DNA of 64,000 bases from Arachis hypogaea (lineage: Eukaryota > Streptophyta > Magnoliopsida > Fabales > Fabaceae), in NCBI RefSeq assembly GCF_003086295.3, contig NC_092044.1, forward strand, positions 70,189,213-70,253,212, in the 5' to 3' direction. Both the position numbers and the translations under genes were made by a program. Below the pieces are notes generated by a model that did not search any database, had not been told where the DNA came from, and saw nothing but the letters and a program-made list of their open reading frames with translations. Below, one piece after another: positions 21,777-32,361 of the stretch; the first letter of the stretch is position 1; the number at the start of each line of letters is the position of its first letter.

Positions 21777-22170
21777 TTTCCTTTATTTTATATTATTTAT
21801 TATTTTTTTTTGCAATAAAGGATATACAAAAGTATCAATGCATATGATTTTACATTCAATGCATGAGTATGTACCCAATTTCCCAAAATTTTTTAACAAA
21901 CACACTTTTATCTCTACCCCATGTTCCCAACTTCCCAAAACTTGAATGATAAGCACTCTCACTAGCCTAAGCTAATCAAAGATCCAAATAAGGACATTTA
22001 TTGTTTTTCGCTTTAGGCTTGTAATGTGCTAAAATTAAGAACAAATGGGTTAAGCATAGGCTCAAGATTGGTTAATATATACATATGCAATGCAACCAAA
22101 AATCCTAAAATGAAATGCAAAAGTGTTGGGATTAGAGACTTGTTACCCAAAAATGCCAAGTGGTCGTGTG

Positions 22171-22209
22171 ACCTCCCCACACTTAAAATTTTGCACCGTC
22201 CTCAGTGCA
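22171..22209 (-). promoter_or_regulatory. Internal hexaloop hairpin plus TTTAAGTGTGGGGAGG tract of D
   Basis: Minus strand: TGCACT-GAGGAC-GGTGCA (22209-22192; the closing T/G would be a wobble pair in RNA), then TTTTAAGTGTGGGGAGG. It lies about 1.2 kb upstream of the 3' LTR copy. Confidence 0.75.
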
Positions 22210-23384
22210 CTCAAAGATAAGCAAGGGGTACGGCGACTCTCCGAGTTGCTACCTTCAGCTGGTAGGTCAACTGGTGCTGCATGTTCTTCTCCTGCTTCCA
22301 TTGTTGCTTATGATGACTTATCCTAAAAATAGAAACCGGGAGATAATAAGACAAGTAAATGCACAACTAGGGAAGCATGGATTATTGGAATGAGGTAATT
22401 CACTAGAATTGAGTGAGTGAGTTAATGTGACATTAATGAAAGAATAGGTGTGTGGGTTCTAACTTGCATGCGATTTTAGAGCTCACACCCTAGTATTTAA
22501 AAGAACATGTCACAGTTATACAAGGGGGTATGCACTTCACTCATTCTAGTGTGCTTGAGGTACTTCAAAAGACTTGTAGGGTAAGTTAACCAAACAAGTA
22601 GTGAAGAGGCATGGAAGCATTCAAGCAATTAATCAAGCAATTTGTGAAATTGGATAATGGATGGACATTGCTTGATGTGTAACTAACTTGGTAAACAAAA
22701 TAGAATATAAAGCTCACACATCAAACAATGACACATATTGAAGTTGTTGCAACACCTAAGTGACATAGAGGTGAAACACATGGGTGCTATGGAACTTAAG
22801 AAAAAAGAAGATAGAAGTGGAAATCCATCACTTAGCAAGCATGGTCCACAAAGCTAAGAAAGCTCAAAAATATGTTACTAGGTAAGCTTTCGATCCAATT
22901 TCACAATTCTACAATCTCAACGCATGAAATAAGTGATGTGAATAAGGGTAAACCATAAACAAGCATCTCCTAAAAAAAATATGATGATAATATACAATTG
23001 TCTAACAATGGATGATGAATGCATAGTGGCCAAAACGTGCAATTCAAAAGAGTTAAAAAACTTAAAGGCAATATAACATGTACTTGGTATTCAAAAACAT
23101 TGAGCATGAAAAGTTCCAAACCAAGTAACCAAATATAACCTCAACAAAGAAATCCAACAATGACAGTTACAACAATGATGTTAAACTAACATCCTATTAG
23201 TAATAAGCAGCAGCAGTAAACAAGATTAGTAATCCAACACTTATAATGGAAAGCAAAAGTTAAACAAAAATTAAACTAACTGACTGACTAAAAGAAATGG
23301 TGTTACATGGTGCTTGGTAGTATTGGATGATGGTTGAAGGGTGGAAAGAGATGAAAAGAGGAGAAGAAAAGAAGAATAGTGAAA

Positions 23385-23695
23385 CGGGGCATCCACGCGT
23401 ACGCGCACATGAAGCATAAGCGTGGATGGATGAAATGGTGGCGACGCGTACGCGGGAGGTACGCGCACGCATGCATGGCGAATCAGAGAGTCGACGCATA
23501 CGCGTCGAGTGCGTGCACGCTTGGGTCGCTTGGCACGAAGTGGGCACAAGGTGGGCAGAACTCTCTGGATAATATATGGAGGGGCGAAATTTTCAATCCA
23601 CGCGTACGCGTACGTGACGCGTGTGCGTTGATCGTAGGAATTGCTTAGGGCACGCGTACGCGTGCGTGGCGCGTACGCATGGGTTGGTGCTCTGT
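23385..23695. repeat. CpG-rich ACGCGTACGCGT-type spacer array of D
   Basis: About eight cores such as CACGCGTACGCGC, GACGCGTACGCGGG, CACGCGTACGCGTACGTG and CACGCGTACGCGTGCG within 310 bp. Most are self-complementary and some have lost CpGs (GACGCATACGCG). The array lies just 3' of the ORF. The ORFs that cross it are low-complexity shadows. Confidence 0.85.
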
Positions 23696-23983
23696 TTTTC
23701 AAAATTTGTCATATTTTTGTACCAAACTAAGCATTCCAAACCTTCAAACAACTACCAAAACATCATAAAACCTTATTTAACATACTAGACTCCCAAATAA
23801 ACCTATCTAACCAAACAAAACATGAAATCAAACCTATTTTACCAATATGTACAAAAGAGAAAAATGAAAAGATGTTACCGTGGTGGGGTGTCTCCCACCT
23901 AGCACTTTTGTTTATTGTCCTTAAGTTGGACTTATAGGGAGCTCCTATCAAGGTAGCTTGTTCTTGAATCCATCCTTGAACAT

Positions 23984-25675
23984 CTACCAATGCTTGGATT
24001 TCCATTGTGCTTTATCATCCAAAGTTAATAACTCCAAGATTTGATGGAATTCTTCACAAACCATGGGCTCCCAAAGTTGATCCTCCTCTTGTAATCTGAG
24101 ATCCCACACTTTGTTTTCACACCCGTCTTTGAGTTGATCACGGTAAGTTTCTCCAGGTGGCAAGCAAGATGAGTTCCCACCAAGGCACCAAACTACCCTC
24201 CTAGACCCATCTACATGAGCACTAGTCCAACCCTTACTCCTGGAAGCTTCAACCATAATGAGCCTAGACTTATGACGCCAACCACTAAACATTCTCCTCT
24301 TATGCTTCATTCCATAAAGCGCTCTAAGTGGGCCATCCGTTTCAAGCAAACCAAATTCAAGTGGGATAATAAAGCTAAGATTTAGAAGTTTTACCCACTC
24401 AAATGAAGGATTGGATGACAACCTAGTTGGAGGAGTTCCCAACGGTCTTGACAAGGCACGCTCCACTCCCGTCCATCCTCTTCTAGAGGCTTCCACCACT
24501 TGGCAAGGTCTTTCAAGCTTCACCCCTTGCCAAACATCCTCAACTTCACATTCTTCTTCACCAATGTCCTCTAGCTCTTCCCCATCACTCAAATCATACA
24601 TAGGAGGTTGAGTAAAATCTACCTGGTCATCAATTCCAAGTAGAGTGGGGAAGGATTCCTCAAACTCAAAAGGATCATATGTTGATGTAGAATCATCATA
24701 AATAGGAGGCCCTATTGCTTGGAACACTTCTTCTAACTCTTCACTCGAATTGTGTCTTAGAGGTTGTGCACTCTCCTCCTCAACACCAACTTCAAACTCC
24801 ATTGAAAAAGGCTCTTCAATTTGTGATTTCCCTATATACTCAACATATCCTAAGGTTCCAACCACTACTTCCTCTTGTTCAATCATCTCTACCTTCTCTT
24901 CTTATTGCACTTATTGCCTTAACTCCCCTTCTTCACCTTGAAACTCCAATTCTACTCCTTCACTAAGCTCCTTGGTTACTTCTCCACATTCAACAATGGG
25001 AGTGCCTTGATCACGCAAGCTTAGGCAGGATGAGACTACATTGCTAACGACTTCTACCAGGATGGCTACCTTAGCTCCTATCTTCTTAAGCTTCTTTTCC
25101 TCCTCCTCTTGATTCCTTAGGATACGAAATTCAATATCTCTTAGTTCTAGCAAGAGGACATCATCAGGAGGTGGTGGTGGAAGAGAGGGTTTATTATTTG
25201 AGGGAAGGGTATTGTAGTTGGAAGGTGATTCATATTGGTGAAACTCTTGAGGTGGTGTGTAAGGACTTTGTGGTTTATGGGAGTATTGGTGTTGGAATGG
25301 TGATGGCTCTAAATATGGTTCATATGGTGGTTGGTATGGTGGGTATGGGTTAGGATTATATGGAGGTGGTTGATGGTATGAGGCTTGTGAGCATGGTGAA
25401 AGGCTATGTTGAAGAGGCGGTTCATAAGCATAGTGTGGTGGTGATTGTGATTAACAACTACAATAAGGATCATCACACACACTAGATTGATATGCATTAG
25501 GAGTGGAATTATACCCATAAGTGTCCGGAGGAGGTTGTTGCCAAGAAGGTTGATCAATCCCTTAAGGCTCCTTCCATCCTTGATTCCCAAATCCTTGATA
25601 CACATCCCCATTGAATCTTCCAGTCCCTACAACATATTTGTAACCAAACTTATAGCCAAAGGGATGCAAATTCAT
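23984..25675 (-). pseudogene. Group-2 non-autonomous ORF (D): Tyr/Pro-rich N-terminus, acidic middle, conserved C-terminal domain
   Basis: ATG at 25675-25673; one frame to TAG/TAA near 23984 with about four to five nonsense codons (near 25562, 25452 and 24913-24902) and no frameshift. The N-terminus is FGYKFGYKYVVG followed by Tyr/Pro/Gln-rich sequence. The middle is Glu-rich, with EEEEKKLKKIGAKVAILVE predicted helical and a second acidic block (DGEELEDIGEEECEVEDVW). The C-terminus has FEWVKLLNLSFIIPLEFGLL, ETDGPLRALYGMKHKRRM and RLIMVEASRSKGW. The last part is strongly conserved in K (60378-61871). I recognise no known domain. It occupies the gag position; a chaperone-like, capsid-binding or captured host segment are all open possibilities. 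Confidence 0.7.
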
Positions 25676-25815
25676 TGTGACAAGAGAAAATAAAAACAAA
25701 AGCTAACAAGAAACAAAGAGAACAAAATCCTACAACTAGCAAAAACTAACAAACAACCCAAAAATCAAGCTATTCACAATATATACAATAGCCAACAACA
25801 TAGCACCATTGCAAT

Positions 25816-25833
25816 TTCCCAGCAACGGCGCCA
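25816..25833 (-). other. Primer-binding site of D (tRNA-Asp type)
   Basis: Minus strand TGGCGCCGTTGCTGGGAA, 16 of 18; one change is a CpG transition. 6 bases from the LTR. Confidence 0.85.
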
Positions 25834-25839
25834 TTAATT

Positions 25840-27374
25840 TGACACAAGAATTATTGTCGGAAAGGAATTTCACAAAATATTTACGTTGTAGGTATAGCCC
25901 CAAACCAACAAACAACTCTCACATCAAATTAAATTATGGTTTTGTAATAAGTAGCAAACCCCAAATAAGAATTAATCGGAGTATTTGGACTCCGGGTCGT
26001 CTCACAAGGAGTTGCAATGAAGTGTATGATTATTGGCTATAAGATGTGTTTTGGGGTTTTTGGAATAAGAAACATGAAAAGTAAATGGTAAAGGAAATCA
26101 AATGACAAAAAGGTCTTGGCAAGGATTGGTGGTCAAAGATCTCTATCCTTATCACTAACCACAACATGAGAATTGGCAAGGATCAACCCCATTAAGTCAT
26201 CCTCTAACTAATAAAGGAAAGTCAAATGAGCTATGTCAATCCAAGTCCATAAGTCCTAGGTCTCCACTAATTCAATTAGTGAGACCTAGAGTCAATAGCT
26301 CCCAATCATCAATCACTTGTACATTAGTAACTCAAGAGTTCCTAAGTTACCTCTCCAAGCCAAGAGCATAAAATTCTACTCTAAAGTCCAACCAAGCATT
26401 TCATCAGACACTTGGAAGGCATAAAAGGGAAGCATGGTAAATGTGCAAGAATAGTAAAATCTGCCAACTACAAATTGCAAGAAAAGTAAATCAACAACTC
26501 AAATCATCAATAAAAGAACATCAAACATTAAATTGCACTAAAAATAAACCGAATCCAACATGAGTGTTCATGAACATATAAGAGACATAAAAGTAAAATT
26601 GACAAAAGAGTTAAGAAGAATAGAATATTAGAAACAAGAAACTAGAAAGGAAACAAGATGAAATCAAGAAATCATGCCTAGATCTAAGATGGATTAACCT
26701 AACCTAACCTAATTCTAGAGAGAAGAGGGAGCTTCTCTCTCTAGAAACTAACCTACAAGATGCTAATGCTACAAACAATTGCTCCCTCTTTGCCCAAGCT
26801 TGAATTCTGCATGAAATAGCATTAGAAATGAGTTGGGTTGGGCCCAAAGTGCTTCAAAAATCGCTGGGGGCGATTTTACTTTAATGGGCCATGAGCAGCA
26901 TCGGTGCGCACGCGTACATGGCAGATGCGCGCCCCTGAACGCGAAGTAACATATGGCAAATTTTATTCCATTTCGAAGCCCCGGATGTTATCTTTCCAAC
27001 ACAATTGGAACTACTTCATTTGGACCTCTATAGCTCAAGTTATGGTTGTTTGAGTGCGAAGAGGTCAGGCTTGACAGCTTTACGGTTCCTTCATTTCTTC
27101 ATGAGTTCTCCCACTTGCATGCTTTTCTCCTCACTTCTTCCATCCAATACTTGTCTTATGAACCTGAAATCACTCAACAAACACATCAAGGCGTCAAATG
27201 GAATTAAAGTGAATTAAAATCACCAATTTTAGGGCCTAAAAAGCATGTTTTTACACTTAAGCACAAATCAAGGGAGAATTGCAAATTAATGCTATTTCAT
27301 TGAATAAATGTGAGAAAATGTGATAAAATCCCCCAAATTAAGCACAAAATAAACCACAAAATTGGGGTTTATAA
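25840..27374 (-). repeat. 5' LTR of element D
   Basis: 1535 bp. The start on the minus strand is TTATAAACCCC (27374), where the terminal TGAT has mutated. U3 module at about 27060-26951. The U5 stem is CGGAGT-CCAAAT-ACTCCG (about 25998-25980), a paired variant of the 3' LTR form. Confidence 0.9.
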
Positions 27375-27734
27375 ATCGTACTTTTCTTTTTCAATTAAAT
27401 TTTTTTTCTTTTAAGCAAGGTGAGAGATGCATGGAATATTTCATACCTTTAAGACTTGTAAAGATGATCATGTACTAGAAACAGACAATAAGACATAAAA
27501 CATAATGGGAAACAGAAAAGAAATAACTTAGGCAATGGGATTAAGGGAACGGGACCACCTTAGTGATGGCAGCTGCTACTCCCTCTAGTGGATCCAATGG
27601 AGTGTTTCAGCTCCTCTTTGTCTTTTCCTTGCCTCTGTTACTCCTCCTTCATAGTTCTTTGATCTTCTCTTATCTCATGGAGAGGTGTTCAGTTGATCCC
27701 AAAAAAAATTTGGGGTGAAAAATACATTCCTTGA

Positions 27735-27957
27735 GGTATCTCAGGGATTTCCTATTGAGGTGGCTCCACGTGCTCTTGCTGTGGTCCATGTGCCGACTCT
27801 CTAACATGCTCCATCCTTCTTTTAGTGATGGGCTTGTCCTCTTCTATGAAAATTCTAGCTAAATTGCATAGGTGACAAATGAGGTGAGGGAAGTGCAGGC
27901 AAGTGCTTTTCTCTTCCTCTTCCTTGAGGTTTCACCAGTATTTGGTGCCATACATAG
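27735..27957 (-). pseudogene. ORF2 of element E, internally deleted
   Basis: The start (27957-27900) reads a Met-Ala-Pro-type beginning with GETSRKRKRK-like codons. At about 27897 it jumps directly to the C-terminal part found in A near position 170-1 (CATAGGTGACAAATGAG..., GATGGGCTTGTCCTC, GCTCCATCC). About 0.7 kb of the domain-coding middle is missing compared with F. Clearly non-functional; homologous to the plant-transposon-domain ORF of A and F. Confidence 0.65.
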
Positions 27958-28004
27958 GGATGGTAGAAGTCAAAAAGCAAAGTTTTTGTAACACCAAATT
28001 GAAG

Positions 28005-28023
28005 AATTTGCTCATCCTCGAGA
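28005..28023 (-). promoter_or_regulatory. Decayed hexaloop hairpin upstream of E ORF2
   Basis: Minus strand TTTCTC-GAGGAT-GAGCAA: the loop is intact but the left arm carries a mismatch relative to A (TTTGCTC). The following tract is TTCAATTTGGTG instead of TTTAAGTTTGGTG. Confidence 0.55.
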
Positions 28024-28159
28024 AAATATGAACACAAAAAGAATAGAGTAGAAGAAGAAGAAAAAGGAGAGATAGAGGGTGAGGTAGGTGGGGTAGGTTG
28101 AGATTTTGTGGGACCCACTGGTTCTGAGAGGCTAGGAAATTCGAAATCCCTACCCCCTT

Positions 28160-28445
28160 ATGGGTGCTTGAACGCCCAGCTCTTGCTCCTAGCTGGCGTT
28201 CAACGCCAGCGTGATGCTCCTCTTGGAGCGTTGAATGCCCATTAAGGTGCTCCTTCCTGGCGTTTAACGCCAGGTTTGAGCCTCTGTTGGGGCGTTGAAC
28301 GCCCAGTATCTGCCCCCTGGCTGGAGTTCAACACCGGCTTCATACTCCTTGGTTAGCGTTCAACACCAACAATGCTTCCCCTCATGGGTGTTGAACGCCC
28401 ACTCTAGCCCCCTTGTCTGGCGTTCAGCGCCAGCAAGGTCTCTAC
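28160..28445. repeat. Array of GGCGTTCAACGCC-type spacers in E
   Basis: Six to eight units (CTGGCGTTCAACGCCAG, GGGCGTTGAACGCCC and decayed forms) spaced 30-45 bp apart, between protease and ORF2 as in A and F. Unit sequence differs by a T/C exchange in the centre (TTTAA versus TTCAA). Confidence 0.85.
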
Positions 28446-28819
28446 TACAAGGTGTTCTGTTTCCAGCTTTGACTGTTTCTGTTTCTGTTCTAACTACTGC
28501 ACATGATCACAAACATTAAAAAGCAAGGGAAAACTCTAAAAATAAACTAAAATAAACTCAAATGAAAATAAACAAAAGAAATAAGAACAGAAATACTCTA
28601 CTCATGGTTGGGTTGCCTCCCAACAAGCGCTTCTTTAATGTCATTAGCTGGACATTCCATTGCTGACTTTCTTCCTCTTCTTCGAGTTGGTTAACAAAAT
28701 GACTCCATGGAAGAAGAGGAGGAGATTAGTGCCCTTAGATTTGAATTCCTCCTAACAAGATTTCTTTTAGTGTGATGAGCTTGATTCTCCTTGCTTGTTA
28801 GGATAGGGGCTGTATTGTT

Positions 28820-29188
28820 TCACCATCCCCTATGCATCTTCCTCTTGGGACCTTCCTCCTTGGTAGGTGATGACTGTCCAACACCAAACTTAAGTTTGAT
28901 GTCTGTGGAAACTGTATGAGTTTTCACCAAGGGAGGAGGCTCCAGTATTGTACTCTGCATGGAAGTACCTCTTTTGTCAGGGACTAGTGGAAGTTGAAGG
29001 ACCTTGATAACCATGTAATCCTTCTATAACCTCATCACTAATTTGCCTCTCTCAGCATCAGAGAGGTTTTTTCCAGTAGATAGAGACCATTGCTCCAAAA
29101 CCTTAGCAAAAGGACTATTGATGTGTAGCTTTTTAGAGCCTTCTAAGGACTGTGAGCAGTGCTCGTCCTTTGTCTCCATTTAGGTCTT
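28820..29188 (-). pseudogene. Degenerate gag C-terminal / protease linker of element E
   Basis: Broken minus-strand frame, with fragments including KLKFGVGQSSP from an in-frame AAGTTTGATG tract, and many stops. It continues on the other side of F at 39546-39809. Too decayed to place protease motifs. Confidence 0.5.
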
Positions 29189-30811
29189 TGATGAGCGGAT
29201 AATTTATACACTTTTTGGCATTGTTTTTAGGTAGTTTTTAATAGGTTCAAGCTACATTTAGGAATATTTTCATTATTTTTATGTTAAATTCACATTTCTG
29301 GACTTTACTATGAGTTTTTGTGTTTTTCTATGATTTCAGGTATTTTTTGGCTGAAATTGAAGGACTTGAGCAAAACTCTGATAGGAGGCTGACAAAGAAC
29401 TGCTGATGCTATTGGAATTTGACCTCCCTGCACTCAAAATTGATTTTCTGGAGCTACCAAACTACAAATAGTGCGCTCTCAACGGCGTTGGAAAGTAGAC
29501 ATCCAGAGCTCTCCATAAATATATAATAGTCCATACTTTATTCGAGAATTGATGACATGGACCGGCGCTCAATGCCAGCTCCATGTTACTGTCTCGAGTC
29601 AAACGCCAGAAACACGTCACGAACCGGAGTTGAACGCCCAAAACACGTTACAACTTGGCGTTCAACTCCAAGAGAAGCCTCAGCTCGTGGATAAATCAAT
29701 CTCAGCCCAAACATACACCAATTGGGCCCCGAAAGTGGATTTATGCATCAATTACTTACTCTTGTAAACCCTAGTTGCTAGTCTAGTATAAATAGGATAG
29801 TCTACTATTGTATTAGACATCTTTGGACGCCTAGTCCTTAGACCTTCATGGGGGCTGGCCATTAGGCCATGCCTAAACCTCTTTCACTTATGTATTTTCA
29901 ACGGTGGAGTTTCTACACACCATAGATTAAGGGTGTGGAGCTCTGCTGTACCTCAAGTTTCAATGCAATTACTATTATTTTCTATTCAATGCGATTTATT
30001 CCTTTTCTAAGATATTCGTTGCACTTCAACTTGATGAATGTGATGATCCGTGACACTCATCATCATTCTCACCTATGAACGCGCATGACTGACAACCCTT
30101 CCGTTCTACCTTAGACCGGGCACATATCTCTTGGATTTCTTAATCAGAATCTTCGTGGTATAAGCTAGAATTGATGGCAACATTCATGGGAATCCGGAAA
30201 GTCTAACCTTGTCTGTGGTATTCCGAGTAGGATTCCGGGATTGAATGACTGTGACGAGCTTCAAACTCCTGAAGGCTGGGCGTTACTGACAGACGCAAAA
30301 GAATCATGGGATTCTATTCCAGCCTGATTGAGAACCGACAGATGATTAGCTGTGCTGTGACAGAGGATTTGGACCATTTTCACTGAGAGTATGGGATGTA
30401 GCCATTGACAACGGTGATGCCCTACATACAGCTTGCCATGGAAAGGAGTAAGAAGGATTGGATGAAAGCAGTAGGAAAGCAGAGATTCAACAGGGACAAG
30501 CATCTCTATACGCTTATCTGAAATTTCCACCATTAATTTACATAAGTATTTCTATCCTTAATTATTTAAGCAAGTATCTCTTTATATTTCCCATAACCAA
30601 TTATTATCCGCCTGACTGAGATTAACAAGATGACCATAGCTTGCTTTATACCAACAATCTCCGTGGGATCGACCCTTACTCACGTAAGGTATTACTTGGA
30701 CGACCCAGTGCACTTGCTGGTTAGTTGTGCGGAGTTGTGACTAAGTGTAATTCACGTGTGAGAGCTACCAAATTATTGGAGCCATTGTTGATTATCACAA
30801 TTCGTCCATCA
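29189..30811 (+). repeat. 5' LTR of element F
   Basis: Starts TGATGAGCGGATAATT, ends TCCATCA. U3 module about 29450-29540, GGCGTTCAACTCC-type spacers 29560-29670, TATAAATA 29787-29794, U5 CCGTGGGATCGACCC at 30661-30675 with the stem CCTTAC-TCAC-GTAAGG (30674-30689). Confidence 0.95.
29787..29794 (+). promoter_or_regulatory. TATA box of 5' LTR F
   Basis: TATAAATA in the context CTAGTATAAATAGG; the same box occurs in the 3' LTR at 38523-38530. Confidence 0.7.
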
Positions 30812-30817
30812 AGTTTT

Positions 30818-30835
30818 TGGCGCCGTTTTCGGGGA
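30818..30835 (+). other. Primer-binding site of F (tRNA-Asp type)
   Basis: TGGCGCCGTTTTCGGGGA, 16 of 18; the GC to TT change is not a simple CpG loss. Confidence 0.85.
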
Positions 30836-32361
30836 TTATTCGAGTATGGACAACTAACGGTTCGTCTTGTTGCTCAGATTAGGTAATTTTCTTTTCAAAA
30901 AGTTTTCAAAAAATCTTTCAAAAAAATTTTTCTTTATTTTTCGTTTTTCCAAAAGAATTTATTTCGAGAAAAAATAATAAAAATACAAAAAAAGCATAAA
31001 ATCATAAAAAACCAAAAATATTTTGTGTTTCTTGTTTGAGTCTTGAGTCAATTTTTAAGTTTGGTGTCAATTGCATGCTTTAAAAATTTTTCTTGCATTT
31101 TTCGAAAATTTCATGCATTCATAATGTTCTTCATGATCTTCAAGTTGTTCTTGGTAAGTCTTCTTGTTTGATCTTGATGTTTTCTTGTTTTGTGTTGTTT
31201 GTTGTTTTTCATATGCATTTTTTGTTTGTTAGAGTCCATGCATTAAAGATTTCTAAGTTTGGTGTCTTGCATGGTTTCTTTGCATCAAAAATTTTTCAAA
31301 ATTATGTTCTTGATGTTCATCATGATCTTCAAAGTGTTCTTGGTGTTCATCTTGACATTCATAGTGTTCTTGCATGCATCATGAGTTTTGATTCATAATT
31401 TTCATGTTGTAAGTCATTTTTGTTGTTTTTCTCTCTCATCATTAAAAATTCAGAAATCAAAAAAATATCTTTTCTTTATTTCTCTCCAAAATTTCGAAAA
31501 TTTGAGTTGACTTAGTCAAAAATTTTTAAAATTAGTTATTTCTTGTAAGTCAAGTCAAATTTTCAATTTTAAAAATCTTATCTTTTCAAAATCTTTTTCA
31601 AAAATCATATCTTTTTCATTTTTTTTCTATTTTTTCGAAAATTTTGAAAATTATTTTTCAAAAATCTTTTTCTTAACTTTATTTCAAATTTTCGAAAATT
31701 ATGCTAACAATTAATATGATTGATTCAAAAATTTGAAGTTTGTTACTTTCTTGTTAAGAAAGGTTCAATCTTTAAATTCTAGAATCTTATCTTTTAATTT
31801 CTTGTTAGTTAAGTAATTAATTTTAATTTTAAAAATTAAATCTATCTTATCTTATCTTTTATATCATATCTTTTTCAAAATTTTATCTTTTTCAAAAATT
31901 TAATTTCAAAATATCTTATCTAACTTCTTATCTTCTTATCTTTTCAAATTTGATTTTAATATCTTTTTCAACTAACTATTTGACTTTTTGTTTGTTTCTT
32001 ATCTTTTTCAAAACCACCTAACTACTTTTTCCTCTCTAATTTTCGAAAATATCTCATCCCTTTTTCAAAAATTCTTTTTAATTAATTAATTGTTTTAATT
32101 TTAATTCTATCTTATCTTTTATTTTCAAAAATCATTTAACTTCTTTTCAAATTTATTTTTGAAATTTCTTCCCTCTCCCCTTCTTCTATTTATTTATTTA
32201 TTTACTAACACTTCTCTTCACCTCTCTTCATCTCAAATCACTGCCCCTATCTATTCATTCTTCTTCACTCCTATTCCCTTTCTTCTTCTGCTAACATAAA
32301 GAAATCTCTATACTGTGACATAGAGGATTCCTCTTTCTTTTCTTGTTCTCCTCTTCCTTAT
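30836..32361 (+). other. Long T-rich leader of element F
   Basis: 1.5 kb without a gene. It is dominated by TTTTTCAAAAATC and TATCTTATCTTTTTC units, palindromes TTTTCGAAAA, and AAGTTTGGTGTC tracts at 31058 and 31255. The last 150 bases are CT-rich before the gag ATG. Confidence 0.75.

Larger units (their letters stand above)
21057..23983 (-). other. 3' untranslated region of element D
   Basis: About 2.9 kb without a convincing gene. It contains a dinucleotide repeat (21729), a second hairpin-tract copy (22171-22209) and the CpG spacer array (23385-23695). It is collinear with 57377-60377 of element K (both have TTTGGGGCATTTT before the simple repeat). Confidence 0.7.
19484..27374 (-). mobile_element. 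Group-2 non-autonomous LTR element D, complete
   Basis: LTRs 19484-21019 and 25840-27374 (1536 and 1535 bp). TSD ATCCT (19479-19483) versus ATCGT (27375-27379), one mismatch. Minus-strand order: 5' LTR, PBS 25833-25816, one ORF 25675-23984, CpG spacer array, 3' UTR with two hexaloop hairpins, 3' LTR. No polymerase genes. It splits element E between its ORF2 remnant and its 3' UTR. Confidence 0.92.
27375..29188 (-). other. Decayed interior of element E between D and F
   Basis: Minus strand, from right to left: end of gag-protease region (29188-28820), spacer with GGGTTGCCTCCC near 28620 (also at 1810 in A and 34740 in F), palindrome array (28445-28160), hairpin remnant (28023-28005), ORF2 remnant (27957-27735), and 3' UTR to the D insertion. 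It ends at the F TSD GTCTT (29184-29188). Confidence 0.8.

Noticed and set aside
21655..21945. Membrane-like ORF with Ile/Tyr run
   Set aside because: It is the translated (TA)n microsatellite.
23271..23702. ORFs across the ACGCGTACGCGT array
   Set aside because: Composition-driven Arg/Ala/Tyr repeats in several frames at once; no start context.
25171..25611. Gly/Val/Met- and His-rich ORFs antisense to the D protein
   Set aside because: Shadow frames of the Tyr/Pro-rich coding segment; the sense frame is supported by homology with I, H and K.
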